A stretch of 64,000 nucleotides of DNA from Mastigias papua (GCA_964019165.1 OZ025269.1:9287191-9351190), one strand, 5' to 3'. Positions 13,414-28,002 are shown, counted from the first letter of the stretch. Program-made: numbers and translations. The notes: a model not told the origin generated them from the letters alone.

Positions 13414-13789
13414 AAGCTTTTTCCAGCTTTGTTAACATATAGCATTTTTTGGTACGGTAGGTAAGAATAGTCGAAAGAAGTTCAGAATATGCACATTAAC
13501 CAGTTCTCTTAACGGTTCTGATGATGATAAGATCATGTGCATTAAGTATGGCCTATGTTACTACTATAGCACCTTAAAAGTCTCGAGGATACCGGTGTTG
13601 ATCCTTTGTAAGGAATCCCAGAAGACGCTGTTTCTTTTGAAGATGCCCCAGGACTAACAATTGAGCCAGATTATTCTGATGAAAACGAGGACATTATAAT
13701 TGGCTAATTGTTTAGAAGTCTACGCAACTAGTAGCAAAGGTTTAGTTTTACAAATAATGCGGGACAAATGTATATGAACATTATTAAAA

Positions 13790-13880
13790 GTTTTTACCTT
13801 TTATTAGTAATAAGCCCCCATCTATGACTGCAAAATGTAAATAAGCCCCCTGGGCTTAATAGAGCTCTTATGGTATGCTA
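13790..13880. repeat. AATAAGCCCCC-type repeat fragment
   Basis: Two units AATAAGCCCCCATC and AATAAGCCCCCTGGGCTTAA lie within 60 bp. The same motif fills the ends of the MITE at 30.8-31.2 kb, so this is probably a solitary end of that family. Confidence 0.4.
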
Positions 13881-13925
13881 GAAAACTGGATCTTTCCGTC
13901 GAATTTAGAAAAGACTTAATTGGTT

Positions 13926-14275
13926 ATTAACCTAGTTTCCATCGAGCCTCAGAGTGTTGCCAAGCGTCGCAGAGTGTTGCAAGAATTATACTTTGCAACA
14001 GATGATTTGCAAAAAGCAAAGCAATTGTCACTTCAAAGCCCCTTTCTGTGCATCTCTGATGTTCGGTTGAAATCCTCCAACTTAATGTTTTACTATTGGA
14101 AAGTAAGTGATTTACTTGCGAAATTTGGGGTTAGAGCACGTTTGAGTCTACTCCCTACAAACTTCACGAAGTATATATGGAATCGCGAGAGTAGCATGCC
14201 TTGTCCTTTTTGCCATCAGCATACGGAAAGTATTGCACATCTGATGAACGACTGAAAACAGTTCCAAATGAAGAA
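13926..14275 (+). pseudogene. LINE C-terminal fragment
   Basis: The open frame contains KFGVRARLSLLPTNFTKYIW followed by CPFCHQHTESIAHLMND, a CxxC...H zinc-knuckle tail seen in invertebrate non-LTR retrotransposon polyproteins. A stop follows where the final Cys would be expected, and family-like residues (KQFQMKKPRN) continue past it. Sequence to about 15,000 ends in AATAAAGTTAAAGTT and may be its 3' tail. Confidence 0.55.
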
Positions 14276-16315
14276 ACCACGGAACTGGTGAAAAGTTATG
14301 TATTTGGTCTCAAATGGGCTAGAATTGTTGGTTTTGGCTTCTATGAAGACTGAAAATATATGTTTAGGTGAATAAATACCTTTTGGAAGAATCGGCTCTA
14401 ATTTTAGGGTATTTTCCAAGATATATTTAATCATTGCCCACTTTGGCACTATTTACTCCAAAGTTCTAGGCAAAATTTGACCTAAACCCTTGAATATCTT
14501 TAAAACGGATAAGACACACAGGAAAATGAAACGATTCATAGCAAGGTTTCTTGAATTTGAGCAATGTTTCCTCTCAAATTCCACTCTACATGTATATAAT
14601 CTACTGTATTACTTGCTGAGAATCTTATTTAATCCTCGTAATTTCATAACGATACGACTCTTGTTGAATGCATTGAATTCACTTTGTAACGTATGTTATT
14701 AATGAACTGACTTTGCTGTATGAATATGTAAACTATTATATTACTATTATTTTAGAATACATATTTTTGTGCGATACGAGAAGATTGTATTCTTCGAGAA
14801 GGTTGTTTTGTAAAGTTTTTCTTGCTGATGAAAAGTCAGTGGAAATGTATATTTGGTGTTTCCTATATGAGGCCCTTAGTTTATTCCAAAGCTTCACCAA
14901 AAATTTGACATTTTATATGAAGTAGACTGTTGTATCATTTCAATGCCATTGCTTGGATGCAATGATGTCATTACCATACCTTTTCAAATAAAGTTAAAGT
15001 TATAATATAAGAGTTTTGAATTTAGAAATTATATTTCCATTGTTTCACAATCTGGGCCCACTGTGGGTCACTTGGTTGTATTAATAGGGGTGTTTGGACT
15101 GATCTGAGATCATTGTAGGCAGATATGCGTTGAATCGGTTCTGAATTTTTTGCACTTGCAGAATGAAAAGTGATATTGTTTGATAGTGATAACATATGCC
15201 TAGTAGACATAATGTGAATTGTGTGTTGACTGAGCAGTCAGCTTGGGCAGTACAGCAATTACGACTTTTTACCACTTCAAACCAACTGTCTACTGTGCTT
15301 CGAAAATTGAAATACTAAATAACTTTGAATTAAAGCAGATTTATTTCTTTGATATTTTTTAGATAGTTGATTGACAGGAAATGGACTTTAATGATGTTGG
15401 TGAAAAGGGAAGAGGAGAAAATGGAGAAGTGAAGGTAGATATGATACTCAGTATTTTGTCTAAACTTCTTTCTTAAAGTGCATGTTCATGTATTTTGTTC
15501 AAAGTACTGCATGACATATACCTCACTGTAGCAGATTTGTGTTGAACTTCAGAGAAATGCCTTGAAAGCACTAACCTTGACAGTAGCGTACTACTGCAGG
15601 CAGGATGGAGGGGTTGGAAAATTTCAGATTATCTCTTCGATAGGAGAAGTATCGTTTGGTCAAAAGGCAAGTGTATAAAACAGAGGAAGTACCTACGATG
15701 TTATATGAAGTAGAACCATCAGCTCCAATGAAAACATATTAAATAATTCTAGTTGTAACAAACTAGAATGCTGGGTAGATTGTTTGGTATTGCAAAGATG
15801 GAAAAAAATCACGAAAGTTCTAGAGAAACAATTTAATGGCATGGTTATGTAGAAAGAAAAAAGAAGAAGGATATACGGCTAGAAGATTTTTGGTTATGCA
15901 GGTAGATAGAAAGCAAGTGAGAATAAGACCAAAGAAGGATAGATGAGTACTGTTAAGAATACCAATGCTCTGATTATTTTGTTGCTAGTGGTCGAGAGAA
16001 CTTCGAAAGAAAGGTTCCGGTTTGAAATTTTATATGCAATTCTTGTCAAGAAACTCATTTATACATTACGAGATTCACGTTCTGAGCTTAATTTTCGAAC
16101 ACGTTAGCATCGACTAATTATACACTTAAATTCGGAAACATAATTTTATCTACCAATCCAAATTTTAGATTTTATTTATGCAAATGTAGCGATAATCAAT
16201 AAGATTTATTATTTCTTGTACGAAATTGAGGTTTGACTTTGACTAATAACTCAATGCTTACCGCATTTCCTTGCATCGTTTTCAGTTCAAGACATTTACG
16301 TAAACAGGAATATAT
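14276..16315. other. Mostly featureless AT-rich DNA
   Basis: A short candidate coding start lies at 15,381: ATG in good context (GAAATGG), 18 codons, then GTAGAT. It is too short to call. No other gene, RNA or repeat could be supported. Confidence 0.4.
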
Positions 16316-16694
16316 TGTAGTGACCCTAAACACCGGGAACCAAACCTTCAACTCAGGCCTCATTGCATCATTCAATCTCAATCGACCTTTTCCATTTCTG
16401 CCAAGTCATCCCACATCTGGACATCACCTTACGTCATCCCTGTCATCACATCTTACAGGTCATTCCTTTGCTTTTGTTTATCTCACATGTCCATTCCACC
16501 TACTCAGCCCACTACCTTCTTTTTATATCTATTTAGTAATTCGTGTGTAATGATTCGTCAGCTAAATTTGTGTATATATGTGTGTAAAATTATGTTGAAT
16601 ATCAGTCAGTAGATCAGTGCCTTAACTCAACATCGTCTATCTCTGGCTCCGTGTTCTCTGCACGTTAAATAAGACGCCAACTCTACTATCAACA
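16316..16694 (+). mobile_element. Solo LTR candidate, copy 1 (Ty3/Gypsy-like ends)
   Basis: A roughly 380-bp block starts TGTAGTGACCCTAAACACCG and ends near CTATCAACA. A diverged copy in opposite orientation occupies 27,487-27,870. The TGTAG...CA termini, the length and the absence of coding DNA on either side suggest a solo LTR left by recombination. No target-site duplication was identified, so another repeat class is possible. Confidence 0.5.
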
Positions 16695-18243
<1,549 letters not shown>

Positions 18244-18337
18244 TACATACATTTATTTGCTCGGCCCTTGTTCTATTGTTTAAACCGGGCTATTTTTATT
18301 CTACATACTATTGTAATAATGGAATATATTATATGAA

Positions 18338-18716
18338 ACATACATACATACATACATACATACATACATACATACATACATACATACATACATACATACA
18401 TACATACATACATACATACATACATACATACATACATACATACATACATACATACATACATACATACATACATACATACATACATACATACATACATACA
18501 TACATACATACATACATACATACATACATACATACATACATACATACATACATACATACATACATACATACATACATACATACATACATACATACATACA
18601 TACATACATACATACATACATACATACATACATACATACATGCATACATACATGCATACATACATGCATACATACATACATACATACATACATACATACA
18701 TACATACATACATACA
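18338..18716. repeat. (CATA)n array at the 3' end of a LINE
   Basis: About 95 nearly perfect CATA units, with a few CATG variants at 18,640-18,665. On the minus strand it directly follows the 3' end of the LINE at 18,717-20,560. It is therefore probably an expanded LINE tail. Confidence 0.9.
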
Positions 18717-20560
18717 TTATTTATTTAACAATGCAGGTCATCGAATTGGCAGCTTTCGCTGATGTGGACCTGTTAACTACTACATAAATTAATCTCATAA
18801 ATAAAGGTTAAAAGTTTTAAATAGTTTAGATAAATTATTTCTAATTTACATGAATAGTTTCTTAAACTTAAAAGTAGATAAAATTTGAGTCAGTATATGA
18901 TATGGTGGATGCTTGTCCAAAGGAGATGCTATCTAATATTTTGCTATTGTCCGATAGCTTTCTTTTAAATGTTTCATAATTTTTCTGAATCTTTACTGAT
19001 GGCGGCAGTCTATTCCAAATTACCGCTGCCCTATGCTTGAAACAATTCCTACCAACATTTGTTTTTGGTCGGGTAAGATCCACTTTACAACTATTCCTGG
19101 ATGATCTGTGAGATTTTGTCTTCATCACTAAATTTTTCAGGGCATTAGGACACTTGTTGTTGTATATTTTATGTGCTAGGCATGCAAGGCGTCTTTTATA
19201 GATGTAGTCAACAGGTTTCCAATTTGCTTTTTTTAGAACATTATCCGCAGGTATTGATTTAGGTAGCTTGTATATTATCCTTGCAGCTCTCTTGTGCACG
19301 GTCTCAATTGGTTCCAAGGATGGTCCTGTTCCCCAAATAGCCATTCCGTAGGTGCAACTTGGTAGGATACCCTGGAAATATATCTTTTCAAGGACTTCAG
19401 GTTGTAGTGAACGAAACCTTTTAAGTTGCTTAACTTTCTTGTTCATTATTGATGCTGCGTTGGCCACCTGAGATTTCCAGGTTAGTTTGCAGTCAATGGA
19501 TACCCCTAGACGTTTCGATTCAGTGACCACTTATATGATGTTATCGCCTAGCTTCACTGGGGTAAGAGGCCCAATGAATTGTTTATTTGATATAATCATT
19601 ATTTCTGATTTTGCTGGGTTGATTGTTAGACTATTGCTTTTACACCATTCTGATATTTCTCTGATACCAGTTTGCAATAGTGACATCACTTCATCTACCG
19701 TTTTCCCAATACAGTAATATTCTGTATCATCTGCAAACATCTCTAGTATTCCTTTGCTGGGTACATTCGGTAGTTCATTTACTTGCATAGCAAATAGTCT
19801 TGGCCCAAGTAAGGAGCCTTGGGGCACCCCATATTTCACTTCCATGTGATCAGAAGATTGCCCATTTACAATCACATATTGCTTGCTTTCTCTGAGGTAG
19901 TCATCAAGTATATCATATAGTTTACCTTTTATCCCATATGTTAGCAATTTTTGTTTCAACGTTTTGTGGCACATAGAGTCAAAAGCTTTTTTGAAATCAA
20001 TGAAAAGGACTCATACAACATTTCCCTTGTCCACTTCATTTTTCCAGACCTCAGTGAGGTGCAACAGTAATAGCGCTGTAGAGTAGCCTTCCTTGTAGGC
20101 CCACTGGTGTGGACTTGATAGATGGCTTTTGGTAAAATGTGTGTCAATTTTTTCACATAAGATTGACTCAAGCACCTTACTTGGAATTCCTAAAAGAGAT
20201 ATCGGTCTGCGATTTTCCCTTTCCATCCTGCTACCCTTTTTGAACAAGGCACAGACTTTACTAAGCTTCCATTGGGATGGCAATTGTGATCTTTCAATAC
20301 ATTTTTTCATTATCTCTGATAGTCCAGTTGCTGCAAGATCTCCAAATAAGGACAAGTCCTTTGATAAGACATTATCATGGCCACAACTTTTCCTGGCTTC
20401 ACCTTTTTCCGTATTGTCTCTTTCACTTCGTCTTCATTTATCAACAGATCTTGCACTTCAGGCATGTTTCTCTCTTAAATCTTATATTGCTATTTTTCGG
20501 AAATTATGGCCAGATTTATCTGAGTTCAGGTAACGAAAATGCTCAATAGCACTTGGTGCT
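18717..20560 (-). pseudogene. CR1/L2-like LINE reverse transcriptase, 5'-truncated
   Basis: The minus-strand frame from about 20,382 to the natural stop at 18,868 encodes the RT and C-terminal region. Motifs are NRRPISLLGIPSKVLESI, VLFIDFKKAFDSM, YGVPQGSLLGPRLF and the catalytic MFADDTEYY, followed by WKPVDYIYKRRLACLAHKIY and IWNRLPPSV. It has in-frame stops TGA at 20,011-20,013, just before the IDF motif, and TAA at 19,531-19,533. A frameshift near 20,385 is needed to join the upstream NEDEVKETIR segment, and similarity fades by about 20,560. No endonuclease is present. The 3' end runs directly into the CATA array. Confidence 0.9.
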
Positions 20561-22285
20561 CCTTCAACATGATAAATTTTCAATGGAAAATTGGGTTGGA
20601 TTTACTTTTACTTTGGGGAGTACTTCGGACGATATCTCTACTGTTAACCTTGAATAAATTATTGAATCTATGATATCTCATAAATATCCTGTACTTCCAA
20701 TCGGTAGGACATTATACAGCCAATCTTATGCAGTTTGGGTTTCTTTCCGCCAGGTAAAAATATTCTAACATATATAAAGTGTGAACTTGCTCATAATTCG
20801 GAAAGTTTATGACTTTAGGAAATGTATTAAGAATGAGAATATGCAGACAGATTAATTGTAGCTACCATATCAAGCCTTAATCAAATCAAATCTGAATACG
20901 CAAAAAGGGTATATAATAAAACTATCCATTCACCATTGTTTAGTGCAAAAATTCTGGCAGTGATTCTGTCCTGGATGCCAGAGCTATCATGTCTTCTGCA
21001 CATTTATAATTATCAGATGCCAGAGAATAGCGTCTCAAGATATTGAGATGATATTGACTCGATTACTCCCTCCTTGCTTTTAGTTAGTCTCAACGTATTT
21101 ATAAAGTGGGATTGCACTATCTGCTGCAAGATCTCCTAGTACTCTATCTCATACATATATTAGCAGTCGACCATGATTGCTCATCGCAATCTACTTATAA
21201 ATCATCCAAGCTCAGTTTGTAAAGACCACATTTTCTGTAGAAATTCTGTATCGTCGGTCTGATGGCTTTGCACCTGCTTAATTTCATTCAAATTATTGCA
21301 GCCAGAATGGTTCATGTAGAATTAGTGTCAGCTTCTGCAGCTAATGCATTACTTTAGCCTCAAGTTCTTTATGATTCCAGCGACGCAAAACACAAAATTT
21401 GATGTTTGAAAGAACAATCTGCGGATAAGCTTTGCAATAGTTCACTATCAGAGCAATTTTTCTCGTCTCCATTACATTTTCAAATAAAGTTTCTTCATGA
21501 ATTCTGTATACAAAGTAGCCGTCATTGCAGTGATAAGTGCTTGGCACTTTCTTGAGCTCAAGGCGTTGCTTACTTTCCAACCACAAGAAGGGAAAGTGCT
21601 CTGTGCCACTCAGTTATTATTGCTTCTCACTAGTTTCTTCCGTAGTTTTTGTTGTACGTCCGGTCTTGGGATTTGTCCGGCAACGTTTATGAAATTACCC
21701 ACTTTCATAAGCATTGAAAATGTATTCATGCTGATAGTGCTGCGGGATGTCCTTCAGTTTTCCTGTACTTAGTCGTGTATCTACATGCTGCTGACTTACA
21801 CCTGTTACTTCTCCACATTTAGAAACTAGATAATCCTGTTTTCTAGTGTAGTTGACATCCATCAGGTGAAAATGGAGGTAGAAAAGGTCTGTGCATTACG
21901 GGCTTTTCAACTCACAGTAAACGCTCTCTTGTTAACAAAGCAGCTTGAATAAAATAAGCAAAACAAACAGCAAGATAAGCAACGTTACTGAGTTCTCGGC
22001 TCAAAATAAAGCAAATATTGTCAGTAGAACTTCGTCCTGAAGTGTTAGTCCGAAAATTGGAGAAAACACGAACAGAATATCAAAAACTTTTGATTTCTTA
22101 TCGCAATATCACCAGATGTTCCTGGTGTGTTTTTTATTTTTATATCATGCCAGAAATTAAAATTAACAAAAAGAATATAACATACCTTGTTTTGTACCAC
22201 ATGCAGCGGGAAAGGACACGGAGTCATCTGGTCCCAACTGTATTTAGTGCTTATTATTTAACATATTTACTGCTGGGTAAATAAA
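20561..22285. other. No gene recognised
   Basis: Scattered short open frames only. At 22,018-22,110 a lysine/glutamate-rich stretch (EVLVRKLEKTRTEYQKLL) is open but could not be tied to any gene. Confidence 0.35.
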
Positions 22286-22436
22286 GTTCATCTCACATCA
22301 GATGTCTCATGACCTACGGATTAGTAATGAATGAATGGACATACTAGATGTCCAGAATTTAACAATACAATTGTAAGAATATAGATTGGAGAATTTCAAA
22401 TGTCCAGTAATACTGGATAGCTGATGTGAGATGAGC
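22286..22436. mobile_element. Tiny hairpin MITE
   Basis: GTTCATCTCACATCAG at the left end and CTGATGTGAGATGAGC at the right end (22,421-22,436) are inverted copies with one mismatch, enclosing about 120 bp with no coding sequence. No target duplication was established. Confidence 0.55.
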
Positions 22437-23448
22437 TTTTTCAGAACTCAGAGCAAAACAACTATAAAATATATAAGATAATTAGTAAGTGGTGCGCCGA
22501 TAGTGTTTCATAAGCTTATTTCACCCTTCTAGTCGACAAAATAAATGATACTGTTGCCTCCAGGATTAGTTTATTAGCTATATTGTTAAAACATGGATTA
22601 CCAAAAGGAGAAGTTCTCAAAGGGCCCTGGAGCTTGGGTTCCCTAGCTCAAGTCCAGGGATTTCCGAAAGCTGGTCAAAGAGATCGTTACGTATCTGGCT
22701 ATATATTGGGTAGTGCAGGAGAAACTGCTCATTGTTTTCAATACCTGAATTGCACGCACAGATGGGACTTAAAATTCAAAGGGACGTTAAACTAGGGGTC
22801 CATGCCTGGATGCGGCATGTGCAGTAGGCCTAAATTAGCTGAAACGCTAGATATAATAGCCTACTCAAATAAAATAAACACCAAAAGCAACAACAACAAC
22901 GTCACGTGTATCGCGAACTTCAAATAAGGACTTCCTTTTAGGTCTTATTTTAGCGAGCAGTTTACCCTTGAATTCTCTCAGCGTAATTGACTCACGAATG
23001 TTATTTTCTAACGCATTCCATTCAACAAGCACAGTATGGAAATATGTATGAGAAAAGCGAACAGTTTTATGGAGGATTGGTTCATATTCATTTAAATGTC
23101 TAAGAGAATGTGGAACTTAATGGACATCAGGAATTTCCTCAAATAGATACACCGGATGATGGCTATTCTGCAAATTACAGAATTGGCACAACTTTCTAAA
23201 CCACCTTCTATCATGTAAGCTTCCCCATTCCGGCTCCTTGTAGAGTCTTTGCCTACTTGTACCTCTCCAAGCACCAATGATAGCAAGGGCTGCAAATTGC
23301 TATGTTTGTTCGAGTCTCTTTGTGATATTCAGGGATATGTGTGGATCGTGTCATCATCATCATATATATACATTTAATGACACAATGGTCGATACAAATG
23401 TTGATGATTAATAATATCTCCATAATCACAATGGGGTCAAATATCAAT
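22437..23448. other. No feature recognised
   Basis: No gene, RNA or repeat structure could be supported on either strand. Confidence 0.4.
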
Positions 23449-23450
23449 TA

Positions 23451-24161
23451 CAGCTGACGTCCCCTATCTCGAACTCTGAAGAGGAACGAGAAATTGTTCG
23501 AGATAGCGAATGTTCGAGTTATCAGATGACCCCAAAAAATCAATTTTTTTTCAAATTTGGAAGGTTTATCAGGCTGCAATAAAGGATATGTAGTGACTAA
23601 TGCAAAATTACAAGTCAAACTAAATCATTAAGAAAAATAAGCATCTACCGTCATTTGCTTTCTATTTCTAACCAGTTCCTTCTCTATAACACCATTCATT
23701 TTGACGAATTGCTCACGGAGCACTCCTCCATTCTCTGAGAATAGGCAATACCTTGATATTACCTCAATCGCATCTCTTATTTCGTCCGTTGTTGGCTTTG
23801 TCAAAGGGTTGTCGTTGCTTTCTTGGCTGTCCTCTTGGCTGTCTTCTTGGCTGTCCTCAACTTCAACAACTTCTCCAATTAGCTCAGCTATGATTTCATC
23901 TGCAGTTGGCAATGCTGCTCTTGCTAAGGCTTGGTCGTCGCAGTCAATAAATTCCTCTGCACTTGTGTTGGCTGGAGCAATTTCTTGATCTCTATTTTGC
24001 AGTTTCGTCAATTCTTCCACCAAGTCTTTAAAAGGGTCATCTTCATCTGATGCTGCTTGGTGTTGATGTTCGGAAGAAAGGCCAGCTTTGGCAAAGCAGT
24101 TAACGATTGTCGTTTCAGATACCATGGACCACGCTGCGGCTAGCATGTCCATTGCATGCAA
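23451..24161 (-). pseudogene. Tigger/jerky-like transposon, 3' part
   Basis: The minus-strand frame (24,161-23,628, 177 codons) resembles the C-terminal part of Tigger/jerky transposases. It has DAMDMLAAAWSMVSETTIVN followed by CFAKAGL, an acidic stretch with DPFKDLVEELTKL, and a Gln/Asp/Ser repeat (EDSQEDSQEDSQES). The DDE catalytic core would lie upstream and is absent, so the copy is truncated at about 24,161. The 3' side carries a terminal repeat starting CAGCTGACGTCCCC at 23,451 with internal CTATCTCGAAC and TTCGAGATAGC, after a TA at 23,449-23,450, as expected of pogo/Tigger elements. Confidence 0.75.
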
Positions 24162-25926
24162 TTAAATCAATATATGTGAGTCATTCCATGTCAAAGTAGC
24201 AACGGGCCCCCAGGTGACCCCCTCCGATTTTACTCATTATAAAATGTGGTTGCACTGCACAGGAAATGAATGCACTGAAAATTTCAGCTAATTTTCTCTT
24301 ACGGTTCTTGAGATACGGCTTCTCAAAGTTCGATATTCTAAGCATGCATTTTGTGAAAAAGGTGGAGATTTGCATAAGTCACCATCTTTAGTTGTGAGTA
24401 AGTCCAAAGCCATAAAGCTAAATCTATTAACTTTAAGATGATGAAAATAAATCTACCACACATACTGACACTATAAAATTCAAGGTCTCAAAATTTTCAC
24501 AAATTCCATAATGGTGGCCCAAATCTACGTGAAAATTGCATAAATGCACCATTTTCCAAATTTTAGGTGGCTAGTAAGAGGAATTCATAGCAAACAATGC
24601 ATCTTCTTGATAATACCTGGAAGATAGAGTTAAAAACTACCCATTTGTACAATTTTGATCAAATTGGGGTTTTACTTGAATAGTTATTGTAGCTCGAAAT
24701 CCGGTGTTCTGTAAAAAAACTCGGAATTTGGTACATTTTTAGGGTCTGAAAACCCAATGTGGGCAGAATCTCTAGACTTTGAGACTTTGCCTAAATAAAT
24801 TATCAACTATATGTATTAAGTTGAAACAAAAGAATTTCTGGGCTCCAATCGTTTTCGCTGCTTACCATGCAATTGAATTATGGGACATAATCCATAAAAG
24901 TGATAAATTTTGTTTGGACAACTTTAGACATGTCAACGGTCTATGAATAGATTTTGCTAGACTAGTTCACTTTCTTTTATCTACGCCTACAGGAACAGAC
25001 TTCTGCTATAAATTGGTTATAAATTGTTAAAAATTTAGCTCAGCGTTAATTAAATTTATGGACTTTAAGAACTGGTCCAACTACGGAAATTTTGAAATTG
25101 CGCAAATGCAGAACACAAAAGAAACTGGAAATTTTACTTAAGATAGCTTTTCAAAACTACTACAATGCATTGATACTAATCACATCATCTGGGGCCTGGT
25201 TTGCCTATTAGCCTTCGGTCCTGTAGTACTGCTATTTTAGATAGGTTGTTGTTAGAATGTCCGAATATTATTTTATAGAAAATTAGCACTTTGTTAACTA
25301 GGCTGAAGATAGAGTGGCTTGTGAAATCACTCCTGTCTACATTTGCATTTTGGATCTGCAGTACATTGTCACAGTTGGACACTCAGTGCTTCGGACAGTC
25401 TTTCCTAAGCACTGAGTGTCCAAGTACGACATCGTGATTAAAACTTTTACCCATTGGCTGGGAACACATTTCATATTAGTGCCGGGGGCGTGGGGATGGG
25501 GTGCAGAACAGCCAATTCTATACTGCACTTTCCTATAGCTGGGAGGCTTTTGACTACCAACAAGTGCCTTCTACCAGCTCTGGTTGGCTTCACACCATTT
25601 GGGAGTAAGAAACCTATTGGTTGTAGCTTTTTTCACTTTTTCTATAAGAAATCAAGATCAAAATGCAACTTATTCTGTGCTTGTTTATAATCGGACTTCA
25701 GAAACGCATTGACTTTATGAGAAAATCCATTGCAAACGCATTGAAAAAATACAGCACTTATAACATGCAGAACAGGACCGCGAACTCTTGACCGACTTAT
25801 GAAATTTCCGACCTAGGCAACTCCGATTTACGTGATTTGAGTGTATATGCATTTTGTTGTAATGGTAGTTCGTCCCTTTCCATTATAAAACGTAATATAA
25901 ACGCTGGAGTTCTTGTGGTTTTTCAG
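24162..25926. other. Non-coding, with one perfect 17-bp hairpin
   Basis: An inverted repeat lies at 25,375-25,391 and 25,407-25,423 (arm TTGGACACTCAGTGCTT, 15-base loop). No gene identified in the rest. Confidence 0.45.
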
Positions 25927-26035
25927 TCAGAAAAGTCAAGCTTCCTGATCACCAACCAGATTGTATTGATATTGCAAATTTTCTTCGAAGAGTTCCAGCT
26001 TTGCCTACATCTGATGACAAAAAGAAAGTAGCTAG
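25927..26035 (+). CDS. CLSPN: Claspin exon with LPxHxP motif
   Basis: The acceptor is GTTCTTGTGGTTTTTCAG and the donor GTATAG at 26,036. The exon starts with two bases of a split codon and ends after two bases. The translation includes VKLPDHQPDCIDIANFLRRV, which aligns with the conserved claspin segment LPYHxP...DFFKRKP just before the long disordered middle. Its end phase fits the exon at 29,423. The preceding exon, expected to carry the ETQRLIRES-type helix, was not found. Confidence 0.6.
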
Positions 26036-27486
26036 GTATAGCAGTATTTTATTTTTACTGTTATTTTGTATGTTATGCTCTTTGCTCTATTATTGATTAG
26101 ACAATGTTGCTCCCAGGCTCGGTAGGAACCATGAATTTCGAACATTATTCAGTTGATGAGGTGAAGTTTGAAAACATTGTTCAGAGATGGCTTGCATTAT
26201 CATTTCGTTGGTGAGATGGGGAAGGTAGATGTGTGGCACTGCATGTGTTCATATAATGTTCGTGACTATCTCTGTTGCAGCAGACGATATCAACATCTGA
26301 CTTCATTGCTCGTTATTGCTATACATACTCTTTTTTTGGGCAATCAAATAGATTCCATGGCTTGATGTACTTGCCCTTTAAATGGAATGATAGTTATCAT
26401 TGACAATAATCTTTTGATTTTAATTGTTGTATCATTGCCCAATATTGATGACGATTTACGTTACTTTTTAAGTTTACCCTAGAGTGTTTATCAGGTATTA
26501 CCTACTACTTAAAACGCTAGGCTTCAAACGAACCAGCACCGGGTCAACTTGCCTATGCAATCATACCCTAAAAGTAAAGGAATGACCTTGCAAGCTGTAA
26601 TATTCAGAGACTAGTGCCCAGGACACTGAACAGTTTGACAAGTTTTTGTGTGTAAAAATACGTGGAATTAGTAGCCTTGTTATGTTCTGTTTCAAGAAGA
26701 TGGTTGTTTCTTAACGTGTTCCAAAAACGTACACGGAAATATTACACAAGTAGGTAACCAATCATCATAGTTCTTCGATTGCAGGGAATAGAAATACTGA
26801 AAACACGTACCAAATGGATAACTATCCAACTCGATAGGACTTGAGAAATGTGTAATCGTGTAATCCCTTCAAATAGGAGAGCAAGGACTTCATCGCACTG
26901 GATACAACGGTAATCGCATGGCATGAATTTCCTACGAATCTTTATCAAGCATAGGTCAATGAAAAAGATCAACTAGGTAGCTACAATACTCTCCAAAAGT
27001 CCTTGCGACACAAGAAACGATAAAAATCACGTCAGATGAAAATCATTGATACTCATGCGGGAAACTTAAATAGTTTTTTATAATATTCTTGGATTACTCC
27101 AGCTTGCCACCGTTTCAAAAACTGAGGGGGCGGGTACTTATTCTTTCCATTCATCCCGTAGCTCCACATCTTACGTATGCATTTAATAAAGAGTGCATTG
27201 GAAGTCTTGAGTAGAAAATCTTGAAAACTTTGAGTTTTGCTTAGTTTTTGAATTTTTATTGTCACCCATCATACCATCATTCATCTTTCATTTTTAAGAG
27301 GTGTCTGCGATACCTCAGTGTTGTCAAACGTTCTCAACAGTACTGAAAAAAATTTGCTTAGCTTTGGTACCCTATATTTGTTTCTTTCTTGGGCCCCGTT
27401 GGGGCCCACCTGATGATGACCCGGTAGCACGGTGGCTATGCCATCCCTGGGCCTATCCACCAGGAGCCTTTAGTAATAAAAGATTC

Positions 27487-27870
27487 TGTAGTTGGTTGGT
27501 TGGAGTTGAAGTTTTATTTGACGTGTAGAGAACACGGAGCCAGAGATAGACGACGGTGAGTTAACGAACTGATCTACTGACTGATTATTCGATATAATTT
27601 TACAGACATATATACACAAATTTAGCTGACGAATCATTACACACGAATTACTAAATAGATACAAAAAGAAGGTGATGGGCTGAGTAGGTTGAATGGACAT
27701 GTGAGATAAACAAAAGCAAAGGAATGACCTGTAAGATGTGATGACAGGGATGACGTGAGATGATGTCCAGATGTGGGATGACTTGGCAAAAATGGAAAAG
27801 GTCGGTTGAAAATGAATGATGGAAGAAGGCCTGAGTTGAAGGTTTTGTTCCCGGTGTTTAGGGCCACTAC
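27487..27870 (-). mobile_element. Solo LTR candidate, copy 2 (opposite orientation)
   Basis: This is a diverged reverse-complement copy of 16,316-16,694. It reads, on the minus strand, from TAGTAGTGGCCCTAAACACC to an end CCAACTACA. It lies in the first recognised claspin intron. No internal retrotransposon sequence is adjacent. Confidence 0.5.
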
Positions 27871-28002
27871 TAGCCAACAACTAGAAACAAGCCGGCAATT
27901 TTAACAATTCCAAATGAAAATGAGCAGCGGGGGAGCGGAATTCAAATTAAGTCTATGGGGAATGATTTGGGACTTTGTGAGGTATGAGCATCTCCTGCCA
28001 AA

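Noticed and set aside
18338..18716. CRISPR-like regular repeat
   Set aside because: The 4-bp unit has no spacers; it is a tetranucleotide microsatellite in a eukaryotic genome.
24181..24375. Minus-strand open frame next to the Tigger transposase
   Set aside because: Not in frame with it and lacks DDE motifs; the sequence beyond 24,161 shows no transposase similarity.
25454..25690. 78-codon open frame (MAGNTFHISAGGVGMGCRTA...)
   Set aside because: No recognisable motif and no splice context; probably chance.
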